A DNA stretch of 64,000 nucleotides, taken from Bin80 sp965209015. GTDB taxonomy: Bacteria; Bacteroidota; Rhodothermia; Rhodothermales; Bin80. Of the stretch, positions 9,701 through 18,207 are shown piece after piece (positions within the stretch are counted from its first letter, which is position 1; each line of letters begins with the position of its first letter). The notes beneath the pieces are model-generated. The model was given only the letters and a program-made list of their open reading frames with translations, was not told the origin of the DNA and searched no databases. The position numbers and the translations under genes were made by a program. The DNA lies in contig OZ242367.1 of NCBI GenBank assembly GCA_965209015.1, forward strand, positions 868,001 through 932,000. The letters run 5' to 3'.

Positions 9701-10786
9701 GTGCAGGTGCAGGGCACCGCGACGAATACGCAGAACGTAACGGGCCCGGAGGCGGTAGAGCTTACGATTACGGATGACGAGACGCCCCCAACCGTCACGC
9801 TGATGCTATCTCTCTCCACGATTGAGGAGAATGAAGACGAGACGACGGTCACAGCATCCTTAAATCGGGCCTCTGGGACGGTGACTACCATTGAAGTGAT
9901 GGTGCTCCCCGACGCGCCGGCAACAGAGTCGGATTATCAAATCAGCGAAAACTCGACGTTGACGATTGCGGCGGGCGAGACCGCGAGCACCGGGACGGTG
10001 ACCATCACGGCGGTGGATAACGAGGTAGATGCGCCAGACAAGACCGTGCAGGTGCAGGGCACCGCAACGAATACGCAGGACGTAATGGGCCCTGAAGATG
10101 TAGAGCTTACGATTACGGATGACGAGGAGGCGCCAACGGTCACGCTGATGCTGGTTCCCTCCACGATTGAGGAGAATGAAGGCGAGACGACGGTGACCGC
10201 AACACTCACGCATCCCTCCAGTGCGGTGACCACCATTGTCGTGACAGCGCTCCCCGACGCACCGGCCACGGAGTCGGATTATCAAATCAGTGAGAATTCG
10301 ACGTTGACGATCGCAGCAGGGGAGACCGAGAGCACTGAGTCGGTGACCATTACGGCGGTTGATAACGAGGTGGACATGCCAGATAAGACCGTGCAGGTAC
10401 AGGGCGCCGCGACGAACACGCAGGGGGTGACCGCGCCCGCCGATGTTGTTCTAACCATTACCGATGACGATACGTCAACGGCGGCAGAGGCACCAACCGA
10501 GCTTCCGACCGTGTTTACTCTCCATGGGAACTATCCGAACCCGTTCAATCCGTCAACAAGGATCCAGTTTGATCTTCCCGAGAGGGCGCAGGTGACGGTG
10601 CAGGTCTTAGATGTGTTGGGACGTAAAGTAATGGAGTACCCTGCCCAAGCGTTTGATGCGGGTGCGAACCAAACTATTGAATTGAATGCGATTCAGCTTG
10701 GATCGGGGACCTACCTATATCGAATGATTGCGGTAGGATCGGAGACCAAATATCAGAAGACGGGTCGCATGATACTGATGAAGTAG
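6701..10786 (+). CDS. Secreted leucine-rich repeat / Calx-beta protein with type IX sorting tail
   Basis: 1361-aa surface or secreted protein. Order: signal peptide (about residues 19-38, LVLLFPSSLWAQ), about ten 24-residue BspA/LRR units (residues 150-420, repeating DLFDGLTNL), seven Calx-beta-like beta-sandwiches of about 115 aa (453-1260, each with PTVTL.L..STI.E.. and ending LTITDDE), then a C-terminal sorting domain (NYPNPFNPST.. to GTYLYRM) for type IX secretion. LRR plus Ca-binding Calx-beta modules suggest adhesion, but no ligand is evident. The last Calx-beta repeats are nearly identical in DNA. It stands alone and is followed by a strong hairpin terminator. Confidence 0.9.
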   Translation: MHTETHPDKSKSKHEGAFCRIVLPLILVLLFPSSLWAQDNTFPTVSFATVDEPILAANFNEDIASVTEKTVTPTLSSALITSDMEKVSYTAPTEPSAELRDVASSDAVDFTDPKVFSICSRTQVVRDVILEQLPNRMFCGPVSADDLSSITFLNFLQRDVTTLANGDFAGLTNLTGILLTGNALTSLPEDLFDGLTNLSELYLNQNDLTSLNSNLFDGLTNLEILHLGNNGRLTTLHQDLFDGLTSLKNLDIGGNGLTTLHQDLFDDLTSLEELDIDHNELTSLNSNLFDGPTSLKELRLADNKISSLNSNLFDGLTSLEFLSLSGNDITFLSQNLFEELTSLRTLFIRSNSLVDPPQDLFDGLTNLETLNFENNSFTNPPRDLFDGLTNLQTLNLDNNSITELHPELFNDVESDPFTVSLNGNPLTCVPAAILNQGNVVIEPTSIAVVCPDLLVTLSTNPISIGEEDGATEIAVTATLNVLRSTPTPVTVSVGSGTATSGTDFTEVSDFTISIPANTRSATGTFTLTPTSDTVEESNETVRITGTSTASNVTGVIATSLAINDDDITLTVSLDLSLTSISENAGSTTVTATLNSPSTVETTITISADPTSPATESDYTLSGSTLTIAAGQTESTGNVTITAVDNPVDAPDRTVQVQGTTENTQGVTGPSTVELTITDDEGAPTVTLSLEPSTITEDGGSTTVTAMLNHPSIAATTVTVTALANPPAVASDLVLSQNTTLTIEAGDTESTGLVTMTAVDNEVGAPDKTVQVQGAATNTQGVTAPADVVLTITDDGDINPTVSLTLTSTSISEDEGQTTVTATIDPPSSAVTTIEVSVLPDVPATESDYQVSENPTLTIAAGETESTGLVTITAVDNEVDAPDKTVQVQGNATNAQEVVTNPEAVELTITDDEEAPTVTLMLDPPTISENGGETTVTASLNRASGTVTTIEVMVLPDAPATESDYQISDNVTLTIAAGETESTGLVTMTAVDNEVQAPDKTVQVQGTATNTQNVTGPEAVELTITDDETPPTVTLMLSLSTIEENEDETTVTASLNRASGTVTTIEVMVLPDAPATESDYQISENSTLTIAAGETASTGTVTITAVDNEVDAPDKTVQVQGTATNTQDVMGPEDVELTITDDEEAPTVTLMLVPSTIEENEGETTVTATLTHPSSAVTTIVVTALPDAPATESDYQISENSTLTIAAGETESTESVTITAVDNEVDMPDKTVQVQGAATNTQGVTAPADVVLTITDDDTSTAAEAPTELPTVFTLHGNYPNPFNPSTRIQFDLPERAQVTVQVLDVLGRKVMEYPAQAFDAGANQTIELNAIQLGSGTYLYRMIAVGSETKYQKTGRMILMK
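8400..10480 (+). repeat. Tandem Calx-beta coding repeats, 345-bp period
   Basis: Six units with a 345-bp period inside the large surface-protein gene. The stretch at about 9499-9602 recurs at 9844-9947 with only a few base differences, one of them synonymous, over more than 100 bp. This points to recent duplication or gene conversion rather than selection alone. Copy number is likely to vary between strains and may be misassembled. Confidence 0.85.
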
Positions 10787-10821
10787 GGTATACAGAGTAA
10801 ATCACTTGCTCAGAATTCAAA

Positions 10822-10859
10822 GAAAGCGCCCCAATATCACTTGGTATTGGGGCGCTTTC
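10822..10859 (+). terminator. Hairpin terminator after the LRR/Calx-beta gene
   Basis: Perfect 15-bp stem (gaaagcgccccaata / tattggggcgctttc) with an 8-nt loop, 36 bp after the stop codon. No long T-run follows, so it may work as a strong stem or an mRNA-stabilising end. Confidence 0.8.
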
Positions 10860-10924
10860 GTATTGAATAGGCGGAAGAGTTTTACGTGTACTGTGGGAAT
10901 ACTTGTTTCTGTGTCAGGTGAGAA

Positions 10925-11300
10925 TCTCCTGTCTCAACAAGATCCTTCCTCATGCTAAGGATTCGTACCAAGTGGGATATGGTAGACTATGAGACCTTAC
11001 GACAGGTGAAACGAATGACGCCCTCACCCCGGTCAGGGCTGGCCGACGCACTCAGTACAGGATCCGTATGAACCTGAGTGGACCACAACCCTTCCCATCC
11101 TTGGATCAATTGTAAGATCTATCATAGCAGTAATTCCGTCAGCATATGGGTAATTCAAAGCAGATTTCGGGGATCATCCAACCGATCCTCCAGAATGTTT
11201 AGGATCCTCGTTTGATCTATGGTTTGTCTCATGATCAAGTCCCCCGTATCCGAATTCACATGGTCATGATCCGATGTGATAACCCGGACCGAACGGTTGT
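10925..11300 (-). pseudogene. IS1380-family transposase relic (N-terminal region)
   Basis: Conceptual translation of the minus strand across stops gives, in order, LEDRLDDPRN, ITHMLTELLL.RILQLIQGWE, HTDPVLSASASPDRGE and ISHLVRILSMRK. These match in order the N-terminal part of IS1380-family transposases (DPRDP..ITHSL.ELL.QRI..L.QGWED...LR.DPVL). Several in-frame stops are present, and the DDE catalytic part and the ends are gone. This is a family assignment from memory of the motif order; no search was run. Confidence 0.7.
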
Positions 11301-11771
11301 TTGCAAGGATAAAAAGACGTTTTTAGATTGTGGCATAGGTTTACCTGACTAAAATTGATCAAATGGAAAAACAAAGCCTCTGTGAGTAGATCAGATGATC
11401 GTAACTTGCTGAATAGGTAATAGATACAATCCTTATAGACTGGATTGAGAAAAAAAATCGCAAATTGAGGTGAATATTCTGGGACTAAATCTTGAATGTA
11501 TCAAGATAGCCAAGTCCATTCAGGTTATGGGCTTCAAGACCAACTGAATAGATGAGCTCTCTCGGTCAGAGATTGAGAGTTGCAGAAGGTTGTATTCCTC
11601 CGCTGCTCCCTTATTTGATGACCATGGTTCAAGAGATTGATTGAATCGTCTCCTTACTTGATCACCGAAATTGCACGAAACTTTAATCAGTGATTGCCGC
11701 TGGTCCGTGACACAAGGGCAAAACTGACATGCTACGAACAAACCACTTTTCGTAGTCGTTCACGCAGTTTC
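11301..11771. other. Intergenic region before tRNA-Ser
   Basis: No gene supported. There is a short AT-rich tract and a 7-bp inverted repeat (ctacgaa..ttcgtag) about 20-40 bp before the tRNA. A frame open from 11694 runs through the tRNA and is not a real N-terminus. Confidence 0.5.
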
Positions 11772-11857
11772 GGAGGGGTGCCGGAGTGGTTGAACGGGGT
11801 GGTCTCGAAAACCATTGTAGGCCCTGCCTACCGGGGGTTCGAATCCCTCCCCCTCCG
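11772..11857 (+). tRNA. tRNA-Ser(CGA)
   Basis: 86-nt class II tRNA. GGAGGGG/CCCCTCC acceptor stem, long variable arm (about 11797-11836 region), T-loop GTTCGAA, anticodon loop CTCGAAA giving anticodon CGA (codon UCG), discriminator G. CCA is not encoded. The ATG of the next gene starts 4 nt after the 3' end. Confidence 0.95.
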
Positions 11858-11861
11858 CATC

Positions 11862-14663
11862 ATGTCAAAGCCTCTGATTCTTACCCTTCTCCTGCTTTTG
11901 ATCCCATCTTCTGTATTAGGGCAGGAAATATTCTACCAGCCGATTGTACGGCCTCTAGGGAGTAGCTATTACGTACATAAGACGGAGCACTTTGAGATCA
12001 TTTTTGAGGAGGGGAGCGAAGTTGAAGCATGGGAGACCGCCCAAGTGCTTGAGCGTGAGCTTGATGCAGCACAGATGCTCACGGGTGGGGCGAGGCAAAT
12101 GTGGATGCCAGTAGTGATGAATAACTCCAACGATCAGAGCAATGGGTATGTACATACCCATCCCTTTCGACAGGAAATTGAAGTCCCACACATAAAGGGG
12201 AGCCGATTAGGAACGAAGTTCGATTCCTGGATCACGGCAGTTGCGTCACATGAACTAGTTCATGCTACACAGGCGGATGCTGGAGGCTCCTGGGGGCTGG
12301 GTAAAATTCTACATTGGGTAGCCCCCGATCTTGCTCGATCATTGAATCTATCTCTTCCGCCTGGATTGAATGAGGGGGCAGCAGTTTTCTTTGAGAGTTC
12401 CGTAGGTGATGGAGCTGGACGGCTGAACGATGCACGTTTTCAGATGCAGTTCCGTGCCGCAGTTGAGTCTGAACACCCATGGAGTCTGTCCCAGATGATG
12501 GAACGTTCACGGTATAGTTTTCATGCGAATCGGCACTATATCGGGGGCGCAAATTTTTTTGCATGGCAGCATTCACGAGATCAGGGAGAATTCTTCAAAA
12601 AGATGCGGGCCCAACGCTATCGTAATCCCATTCGATTCAGTGGGCTGGATCTACGCCGCACGACTGGACAACATATGCGTGAACTTACCGCAGTATTCCA
12701 GAAGGAGATGACCCCTGATTCAATTCAAATTCAAAGTTCATCAAGGATTATTGCAGGACGTCAGGGAGTATTACAGCGTTGGCCGCAGTGGCTCAGTGAT
12801 TCGACTCTCGTCGTATATAGGAGAGGATTAAGAGAAACTCCTGGATTATACAGAATAGATATCCACAGCGGAAGAGCTCAACTGATTCACGCAGTCTTGC
12901 TACCCGAAGATGCGTGGTTTAGTGTAAGGGACAGTGTTGCTCTGTACTCTCGCTATGTGCCAGATATATTCTCAACACTCCGATCCCATGCGGATGTGTT
13001 CCGATATGATTTCCAGAATCAGCAGGAGACTCGGCTTACCAGAGAAGGACGGGTACATATGCCCATCCAGACCACTTCCGGTATCTGGGCACTCCAGAAT
13101 CATGGGCAGCGTAACAAATGGGTTCAGATTGATGAAAGTGGACAGATTCAGCAAATCCTGGGTCGAAAACAAGCAGATTTGATCCAAATTGCTCCCAGTC
13201 AAAAACTCATCGCACTTCTGATTCGGCATCGCGGAATGCAGGGAATCTACTTAGCAGAGCCAGATGGTGAGCTTGAGCCATGGATTTTCTTGGAGGATGG
13301 TTCTATTCTTGAAGTATCATGGAGCCCAGATGGTCAATTCCTCCTCTTTACAGCAGACCACGGGGGAGTGACAAATGTTTATTGTTATGACCTTCATCTG
13401 GCGCGCACGACCAAACTGACGGATGTAGCATATGGCGCTATGGATCCTGTTCTCTCTGAGGATCAGCAAACCCTTCTCTTCGTTGAGTACCAACATGAGC
13501 GATACAATATTGTGTCTATTGAGTTCTCTCCCTCAGAGGCTCCTCCTATATCGCTTCTTTCCGCTGAGGAAGTGCCAGAGATTCTTACGAGACAAGTCGT
13601 GCCAGAGGATTTTACCTATGAGCCCTATACGTCTGGCAACAGGCTCCAGCCTCGAATGCTCCTTCCTATTGGTTCATGGTCAAATGAGACACCGAATAGA
13701 AGATTAGGACTACGCGGTGGATTGGGAATCTACGGAAGCGATCCCTTGCGCCGGGTGACCTACAGGGCAGAAGCGACCATACAGTCAAGCAAAGTATGGG
13801 GAGTTGCAGAGGTAAGTTCATCATTAGGGCCCATCATTGCGAAGGTAGAAGCATTCAATGAGCCAGAGGCTCTGATTGCCAGAGTTATGACGCAGGAAGA
13901 AATCACGCAGGATCGAACGTATGGGGAGCAGTCCATAGGTTTTGGTTTGACCGTTACTTTGCCACTCAGGTTTGAAGCAAATGTTCGACATAGTTACGCC
14001 AGAATCAGTGCGGGTTTGAAAAGTGAGCAGACAAGATGGTTTAGCTTAGATGAGAATCCAGTGCCATTCCGTATAGATACAGGGCAGTCCCTCGTTGAAT
14101 GGCAACGCAGTACGCGAGTGGAAACGAGTATCCTGATCGCTTTGGGGTTGCAACAGAATACGCGAGATATATGGCCAAACCAAGGAACAATTGTTGAAGC
14201 CCATGGACGCACGGATCTACGTCGAGAAAGTGATCCAAGACAGGTAGGCCTGTACATGAGGTTGAATCAGTATTTCCCATTTCTACTAAGTGCCAACACG
14301 GGAATGCGACTAATGGTTGATCTACTCACTCAAAATCTTGATGGAGTATATAATAGTTCACTGGTCCTTCCCCGAGGATTTGAAGCTGCCCTTGGAGAGG
14401 GGACCTATGCGCGCTTTGGTGCAGAGGTTCTTCAGCCTATTTGGTTTGTAGAGGATGGATCACTAACCTTTCCAGTGTACATCAAGGTTCTTTATCTATA
14501 TGGTTTCGCCCAGAGAGTTATGAGAGGGAATGATTATGTTGGTGCATGGTCTGCAGGCCTTGGAGTGGGTGTGCAGTATCGGCTTCTGCATTATCTTGAT
14601 CTGGAGATCCGTGCCTCAATCAATCCATTTGATCTAAGCAAGTACTACGCTACACTCATGTGA
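11862..14663 (+). CDS. Gluzincin-like (peptidase MA) / beta-propeller / outer-membrane barrel protein
   Basis: 933-aa envelope protein. A start at 11862 gives a clean signal peptide (PLILTLLLLLIPSSVLGQ); longer starts would translate through tRNA-Ser. Domains: peptidase-MA region with HELVH at residues 130-134 and a third ligand Glu at about 171 (NEGAAVFFE), so the zinc site looks complete; a TolB/WD40-like propeller (about 330-590, with WSPDGQFLLFTAD); then a beta-rich C-terminal half typical of an outer-membrane barrel. Probably a surface-anchored protease; substrate unknown. There is no room for a ribosome site between tRNA and ATG. Confidence 0.87.
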   Translation: MSKPLILTLLLLLIPSSVLGQEIFYQPIVRPLGSSYYVHKTEHFEIIFEEGSEVEAWETAQVLERELDAAQMLTGGARQMWMPVVMNNSNDQSNGYVHTHPFRQEIEVPHIKGSRLGTKFDSWITAVASHELVHATQADAGGSWGLGKILHWVAPDLARSLNLSLPPGLNEGAAVFFESSVGDGAGRLNDARFQMQFRAAVESEHPWSLSQMMERSRYSFHANRHYIGGANFFAWQHSRDQGEFFKKMRAQRYRNPIRFSGLDLRRTTGQHMRELTAVFQKEMTPDSIQIQSSSRIIAGRQGVLQRWPQWLSDSTLVVYRRGLRETPGLYRIDIHSGRAQLIHAVLLPEDAWFSVRDSVALYSRYVPDIFSTLRSHADVFRYDFQNQQETRLTREGRVHMPIQTTSGIWALQNHGQRNKWVQIDESGQIQQILGRKQADLIQIAPSQKLIALLIRHRGMQGIYLAEPDGELEPWIFLEDGSILEVSWSPDGQFLLFTADHGGVTNVYCYDLHLARTTKLTDVAYGAMDPVLSEDQQTLLFVEYQHERYNIVSIEFSPSEAPPISLLSAEEVPEILTRQVVPEDFTYEPYTSGNRLQPRMLLPIGSWSNETPNRRLGLRGGLGIYGSDPLRRVTYRAEATIQSSKVWGVAEVSSSLGPIIAKVEAFNEPEALIARVMTQEEITQDRTYGEQSIGFGLTVTLPLRFEANVRHSYARISAGLKSEQTRWFSLDENPVPFRIDTGQSLVEWQRSTRVETSILIALGLQQNTRDIWPNQGTIVEAHGRTDLRRESDPRQVGLYMRLNQYFPFLLSANTGMRLMVDLLTQNLDGVYNSSLVLPRGFEAALGEGTYARFGAEVLQPIWFVEDGSLTFPVYIKVLYLYGFAQRVMRGNDYVGAWSAGLGVGVQYRLLHYLDLEIRASINPFDLSKYYATLM

Positions 14664-14930
14664 TCCGTTGACCGTACTGGGATAGGAGTGAACAAATTGG
14701 ACCAGATTTTGTAAGGATCCGTGTTTTCCCAGTACCTTAAAAGCTACATATGACCGCTCCAAATTCATTGCCCCCAGACGCATGGGCCCCCTTATTTGGG
14801 AACTTGCTTGATGAGATTCAAATTGCGACAAGAGCAACGCAGGTTCTGATACCTATATCGTGACGAAATTTCAAAAATCTTCATAAGTCATGTATCATTT
14901 TGCTATTAATGTAGTGGACCGTTACGGGAC

Positions 14931-15812
14931 ATGCGCACGCTGATATTCATTTGCATCCTAGCCGGGATCACATCGTCTTCAATGGCCAGTGAATTTCGGT
15001 GTACTGCCCAAGTGAATTATCGTCAGCTTGAAGGTTCCAACTTTTCCTTCCTTGACGATCTTGAGGAACAGGTTGAGGAGTATATGAATGACAATAATTG
15101 GACCGAAGATCAATTTGAGTTACATGAGTTGATTGAATGTTCAATCCAGATTGTGATTCAGGAGAATTTCACTCTTACATCCTTTCGGGCTCAGTTGATC
15201 TTAAACAGTACGCGTCCAATTTATGGAACCATGGCGAAGACCCCTTTATTACAGATTAGCGATAATGCATGGGACTTCAGTTATTCACAGGGGACTCCTT
15301 TGGTATTTGAGATTGAGCGGTTTGATGGTCTGACGACGGTGCTTGACTATTATGCCTATCTTATGTTGGGCTATGACTATGATTCGTTCAGCGAATTTGG
15401 AGGTGAGCAACATTTTCAGAGAGCCAAACGGATTCAGCAGTTGGCGGTCACGAACAATGCCGTTGGGTGGAGTACAATTAATATTGAGGGACGTGCACGC
15501 ATTGTGGATCAAATGACGAGCCCAGGTATGCGGCCACTTCGTCAGGTCTACTACCAGTATCATATTGAAGCCTTAGATTTATTCACCTTAGATCAGGAAT
15601 CTGCTCGGGGGAAGATGTTGGAGGTTTTGCAGATGATGTCTGACCTTTATGATGATCAATCCAGGCAGTATGTATTTGATATTTTCTTCAGTACGAAGTA
15701 CAACGAGTTGATCGGAATTTTCTTGGATTCAGAAGAACAAGGGGCAGCATATGACCTCCTTTCGGATGCAGATCCATCCAGATTATCCAGTTACAATAGA
15801 CTGATTGAATGA
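14931..15812 (+). CDS. porD: Type IX secretion system protein PorD (DUF4835)
   Basis: 293 aa with a short signal peptide (ends about SSSMAS). The whole chain follows the DUF4835/PorD layout: FRCTAQVNYRQLEGS near the N-terminus, RPIYGT, and the DYYAYLMLGYDYDSFSEFGG block in the middle. PorD is needed for T9SS function in Porphyromonas and Flavobacterium, and its presence fits the two T9SS-tailed proteins in this window. Its stop overlaps the next ATG (ATGA), so it heads a coupled set with DUF411 and def. Confidence 0.88.
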   Translation: MRTLIFICILAGITSSSMASEFRCTAQVNYRQLEGSNFSFLDDLEEQVEEYMNDNNWTEDQFELHELIECSIQIVIQENFTLTSFRAQLILNSTRPIYGTMAKTPLLQISDNAWDFSYSQGTPLVFEIERFDGLTTVLDYYAYLMLGYDYDSFSEFGGEQHFQRAKRIQQLAVTNNAVGWSTINIEGRARIVDQMTSPGMRPLRQVYYQYHIEALDLFTLDQESARGKMLEVLQMMSDLYDDQSRQYVFDIFFSTKYNELIGIFLDSEEQGAAYDLLSDADPSRLSSYNRLIE

Positions 15813-16276
15813 AGGGTATCCTTTTAATTGCTTTTGTCGGAATCACGTTATGTATCTCAATTGCCGTCGGATTTAGCATATGGCCGGCTAATCAGGATCA
15901 ACTTCCTCCTATGGTGGTGTACAAATCTCCTACATGCGGATGTTGTGTCAAGTGGGTGGAGCACATGGAAAATGCTGGGTTTGATGTGGAATCGCGTGAT
16001 ATGAGAGATATGAATGCCATTAAGCAACAGTTAGGAGTTCCCCGCTCTGCAAGTTCATGTCATACGGCCGTTGTTGATGGCTATGTGATTGAGGGCCATG
16101 TTCCTGCTCGTCATGTACTTCAATTACTTGAAAACAGACCTGACATACCAGGAATTGCAGTGCCAGGGATGCCAATTGGCTCTCCAGGGATGGAAGGCCC
16201 CAATGCGAGCCCCTATGAAGTTGTCACATTCAACGGGGATTCACTAACGGGCGTATATGCGACCGTCAATCCATAG
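15809..16276 (+). CDS. DUF411 metal-binding protein
   Basis: 155 aa with an N-terminal membrane anchor or signal segment (ILLIAFVGITLCISIAVGF). Seen: the DUF411 hallmark KSPTCGCCVKWVEHM (CxCC metal site), SASSCHTAVVDGYVIEGHVPA and the C-terminal GMPIGSPGME block. Family members are periplasmic and linked to copper handling. The ATGA overlap with porD implies translational coupling; def follows 5 bp later. Confidence 0.93.
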   Translation: MKGILLIAFVGITLCISIAVGFSIWPANQDQLPPMVVYKSPTCGCCVKWVEHMENAGFDVESRDMRDMNAIKQQLGVPRSASSCHTAVVDGYVIEGHVPARHVLQLLENRPDIPGIAVPGMPIGSPGMEGPNASPYEVVTFNGDSLTGVYATVNP

Positions 16277-16281
16277 GATTA

Positions 16282-16851
16282 ATGGCCATTCACTCCATTC
16301 GTTTGTTTGGTGATCCCGTCCTTCGACAGCAAACAATACCGATTGAGTCCGTCACCTCGGAACTACGAGAGCTATTGGCTGATTTGATTGAGACCATGCA
16401 TAATGCTGAGGGGATTGGTCTTGCAGCCCCCCAGATTGGGCGTTTGGAACGTATCTTCGTTGTTGATGTCTCCGCACTTTTAAACACCCTGCCCGAGGAA
16501 GATCAGTCTGCCATTCCTAAACAGCCGATGGTATTCATCAATCCCGAGGTTCGTTGGGAATCGGATATGGAGGTAGAGTTTGAAGAGGGGTGTCTCTCAA
16601 TTCCAGATATTCGAGAACCGGTATGTCGCCCAGAGTCCGTAGAGATAATTTATAGGGATGAAAACATGAAAAAACAGTCCTTCTTGGTTAAAGGCATTCT
16701 TGCACGTGTTATCCAGCATGAATACGATCACTTGGAAGGAATATTGTTCACGGATCACATCAGCGCTTTTCGTCGTACGTTCCTGAAACGTAAGTTATTG
16801 GAAATATCGAATGGTAATGTTCATGCGGAATATCCGATTCAAGCGGTTTAA
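16282..16851 (+). CDS. def: Peptide deformylase
   Basis: Removes the N-formyl group from nascent proteins in the cytoplasm. All three motifs are present: GIGLAAPQIG (about residues 44-53), EEGCLSIP (about 109-116, Cys ligand) and QHEYDHLEG (about 153-161, HExxH zinc site). Length 189 aa is typical. It lies in the porD-DUF411 run and precedes an M23 peptidase gene by 28 bp. No methionyl-tRNA formyltransferase gene is adjacent. Confidence 0.97.
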   Translation: MAIHSIRLFGDPVLRQQTIPIESVTSELRELLADLIETMHNAEGIGLAAPQIGRLERIFVVDVSALLNTLPEEDQSAIPKQPMVFINPEVRWESDMEVEFEEGCLSIPDIREPVCRPESVEIIYRDENMKKQSFLVKGILARVIQHEYDHLEGILFTDHISAFRRTFLKRKLLEISNGNVHAEYPIQAV

Positions 16852-16879
16852 CGAGGGCCAATATAGCTTTGAGATCAAG

Positions 16880-18010
16880 ATGCGGCTTCCTTCAAATCGA
16901 AGTTTTTTCGCCTGTGTGGCATTGGTCATCATTGGCGCCTTGGGGGGGATGCACCTCAAGGTTTTTGCTCAGACCGATGATCAGATTTCATTGATACTAC
17001 CTACGGAGAATGATGCGCTTTTCCGAGGTGGGGGGCCAGAATTCTATATGCGAACCTACCGTCGTCCAAAACCGAATGAACAACCGGGATGGACTGGGGG
17101 GAAGTATGGATTTGTACGGAATGTGCGCCATACGAGTGAGGGGGTCGTTTACAGTCGTTTTCATGAAGGCATAGATATTCGTCCATTGCGACGTACATCT
17201 CGCGGAGTTCCGTTGGATAAGATCAAGACGATTGCAGATGGAGAGGTCGTTTATGTGAGTCATCAAGAGAATCATTCCAATTACGGACGATATATCGTAG
17301 TTGAGCACTGGTGGGGAGAGTCACCATACTACAGTCTTTATGCCCATATGGAACGCATTACCGTAGGCATCGGTGACAAGGTTGAACAGGGGGAAGCGAT
17401 TGGTGTGATGGGCTATACGGGGGCTGGAATCAACAGAGACCGGGCACATCTTCATTTGGAGATTAATCTGATGCTCAATGAAGCCTTTAATGATTGGTAT
17501 GAGGATCACCTCATCCGAAGAGTTCCCAATCACCATCAAATCTACAATGGACTCAATCTGGTAGGGATTGATGTCGCTGGACTCTACTTGGAACTACGGG
17601 AGAATCCTGACCTGACCATGTCCGAGTTCCTGAAAATGGAACCTCATTCGTTTGAAGTTACCATTCCAGCCGGACCGACACTCCCCGATATGTTATGGCG
17701 TTATCCGTGGCTCTGCGAAGAACTGGAAGGTTGGATCCCCGAATATGGTCCTCCCATTGAATTGGGCGCTTCATGGAAAATTACCTTTGCCGCCTCTGGA
17801 TTGCCACTAAAATTTCAATCCTCTGACGAGGTCGTGAATGGCCCGAAAATAAATGTCCTTGAGCGCTCAACTATACCATATCAGTATCTCACAAATGGAC
17901 TAGTCCGCGGCAGAGGAAATGACTTCTCTCTCTCGGAGAGTGGACTACGCCGCATTGATCTGATCACCCGTTCCTTGATGGATTTGTACGATTCGGAGTG
18001 GCAGGAATAA
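16880..18010 (+). CDS. M23-family metallopeptidase (LytM domain)
   Basis: 376-aa exported peptidase, likely acting on peptidoglycan cross-links. A start at 16880 gives a signal segment (CVALVIIGALGG..VFAQ); the frame extends upstream into def but that part lacks secretory character. Zinc ligands are intact: FHEGIDIR (His and Asp) and AHLHLEI (HxH), separated by the usual YGRYIVVEHWW and YSLYAHM strands. A beta-rich C-terminal extension of about 180 aa follows the catalytic domain; I do not recognise it. Confidence 0.9.
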   Translation: MRLPSNRSFFACVALVIIGALGGMHLKVFAQTDDQISLILPTENDALFRGGGPEFYMRTYRRPKPNEQPGWTGGKYGFVRNVRHTSEGVVYSRFHEGIDIRPLRRTSRGVPLDKIKTIADGEVVYVSHQENHSNYGRYIVVEHWWGESPYYSLYAHMERITVGIGDKVEQGEAIGVMGYTGAGINRDRAHLHLEINLMLNEAFNDWYEDHLIRRVPNHHQIYNGLNLVGIDVAGLYLELRENPDLTMSEFLKMEPHSFEVTIPAGPTLPDMLWRYPWLCEELEGWIPEYGPPIELGASWKITFAASGLPLKFQSSDEVVNGPKINVLERSTIPYQYLTNGLVRGRGNDFSLSESGLRRIDLITRSLMDLYDSEWQE

Positions 18011-18207
18011 AGACGGTTCGCCTCTTGACATCCAGATAGAAACCGAGAGTTGAATCTCCCCACACCAATGGGGATGATATGCAGGAAGCAATAGATCTGA
18101 AATTTTTCTCTTTCAGTCAGTTAAATCATTTGACTGATGACAAGAAAAGGAATACCTCAGAATACAGCACGGTTCGGATCCGTAGGCCTGACCTTGCGAA
18201 TACAAAA

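Noticed and set aside
8005..10285. Series of minus-strand frames (up to 178 aa) under the Calx-beta array
   Set aside because: They follow the repeat period and arise from codon bias of the plus-strand gene.
11694..11861. N-terminal extension of the metalloprotease gene upstream of 11862
   Set aside because: It would translate straight through tRNA-Ser and has no secretory signal; the signal peptide starts at 11862.
16811..16879. Longer start for the M23 peptidase inside def
   Set aside because: The extra residues lie before a clean signal segment and overlap the deformylase C-terminus.
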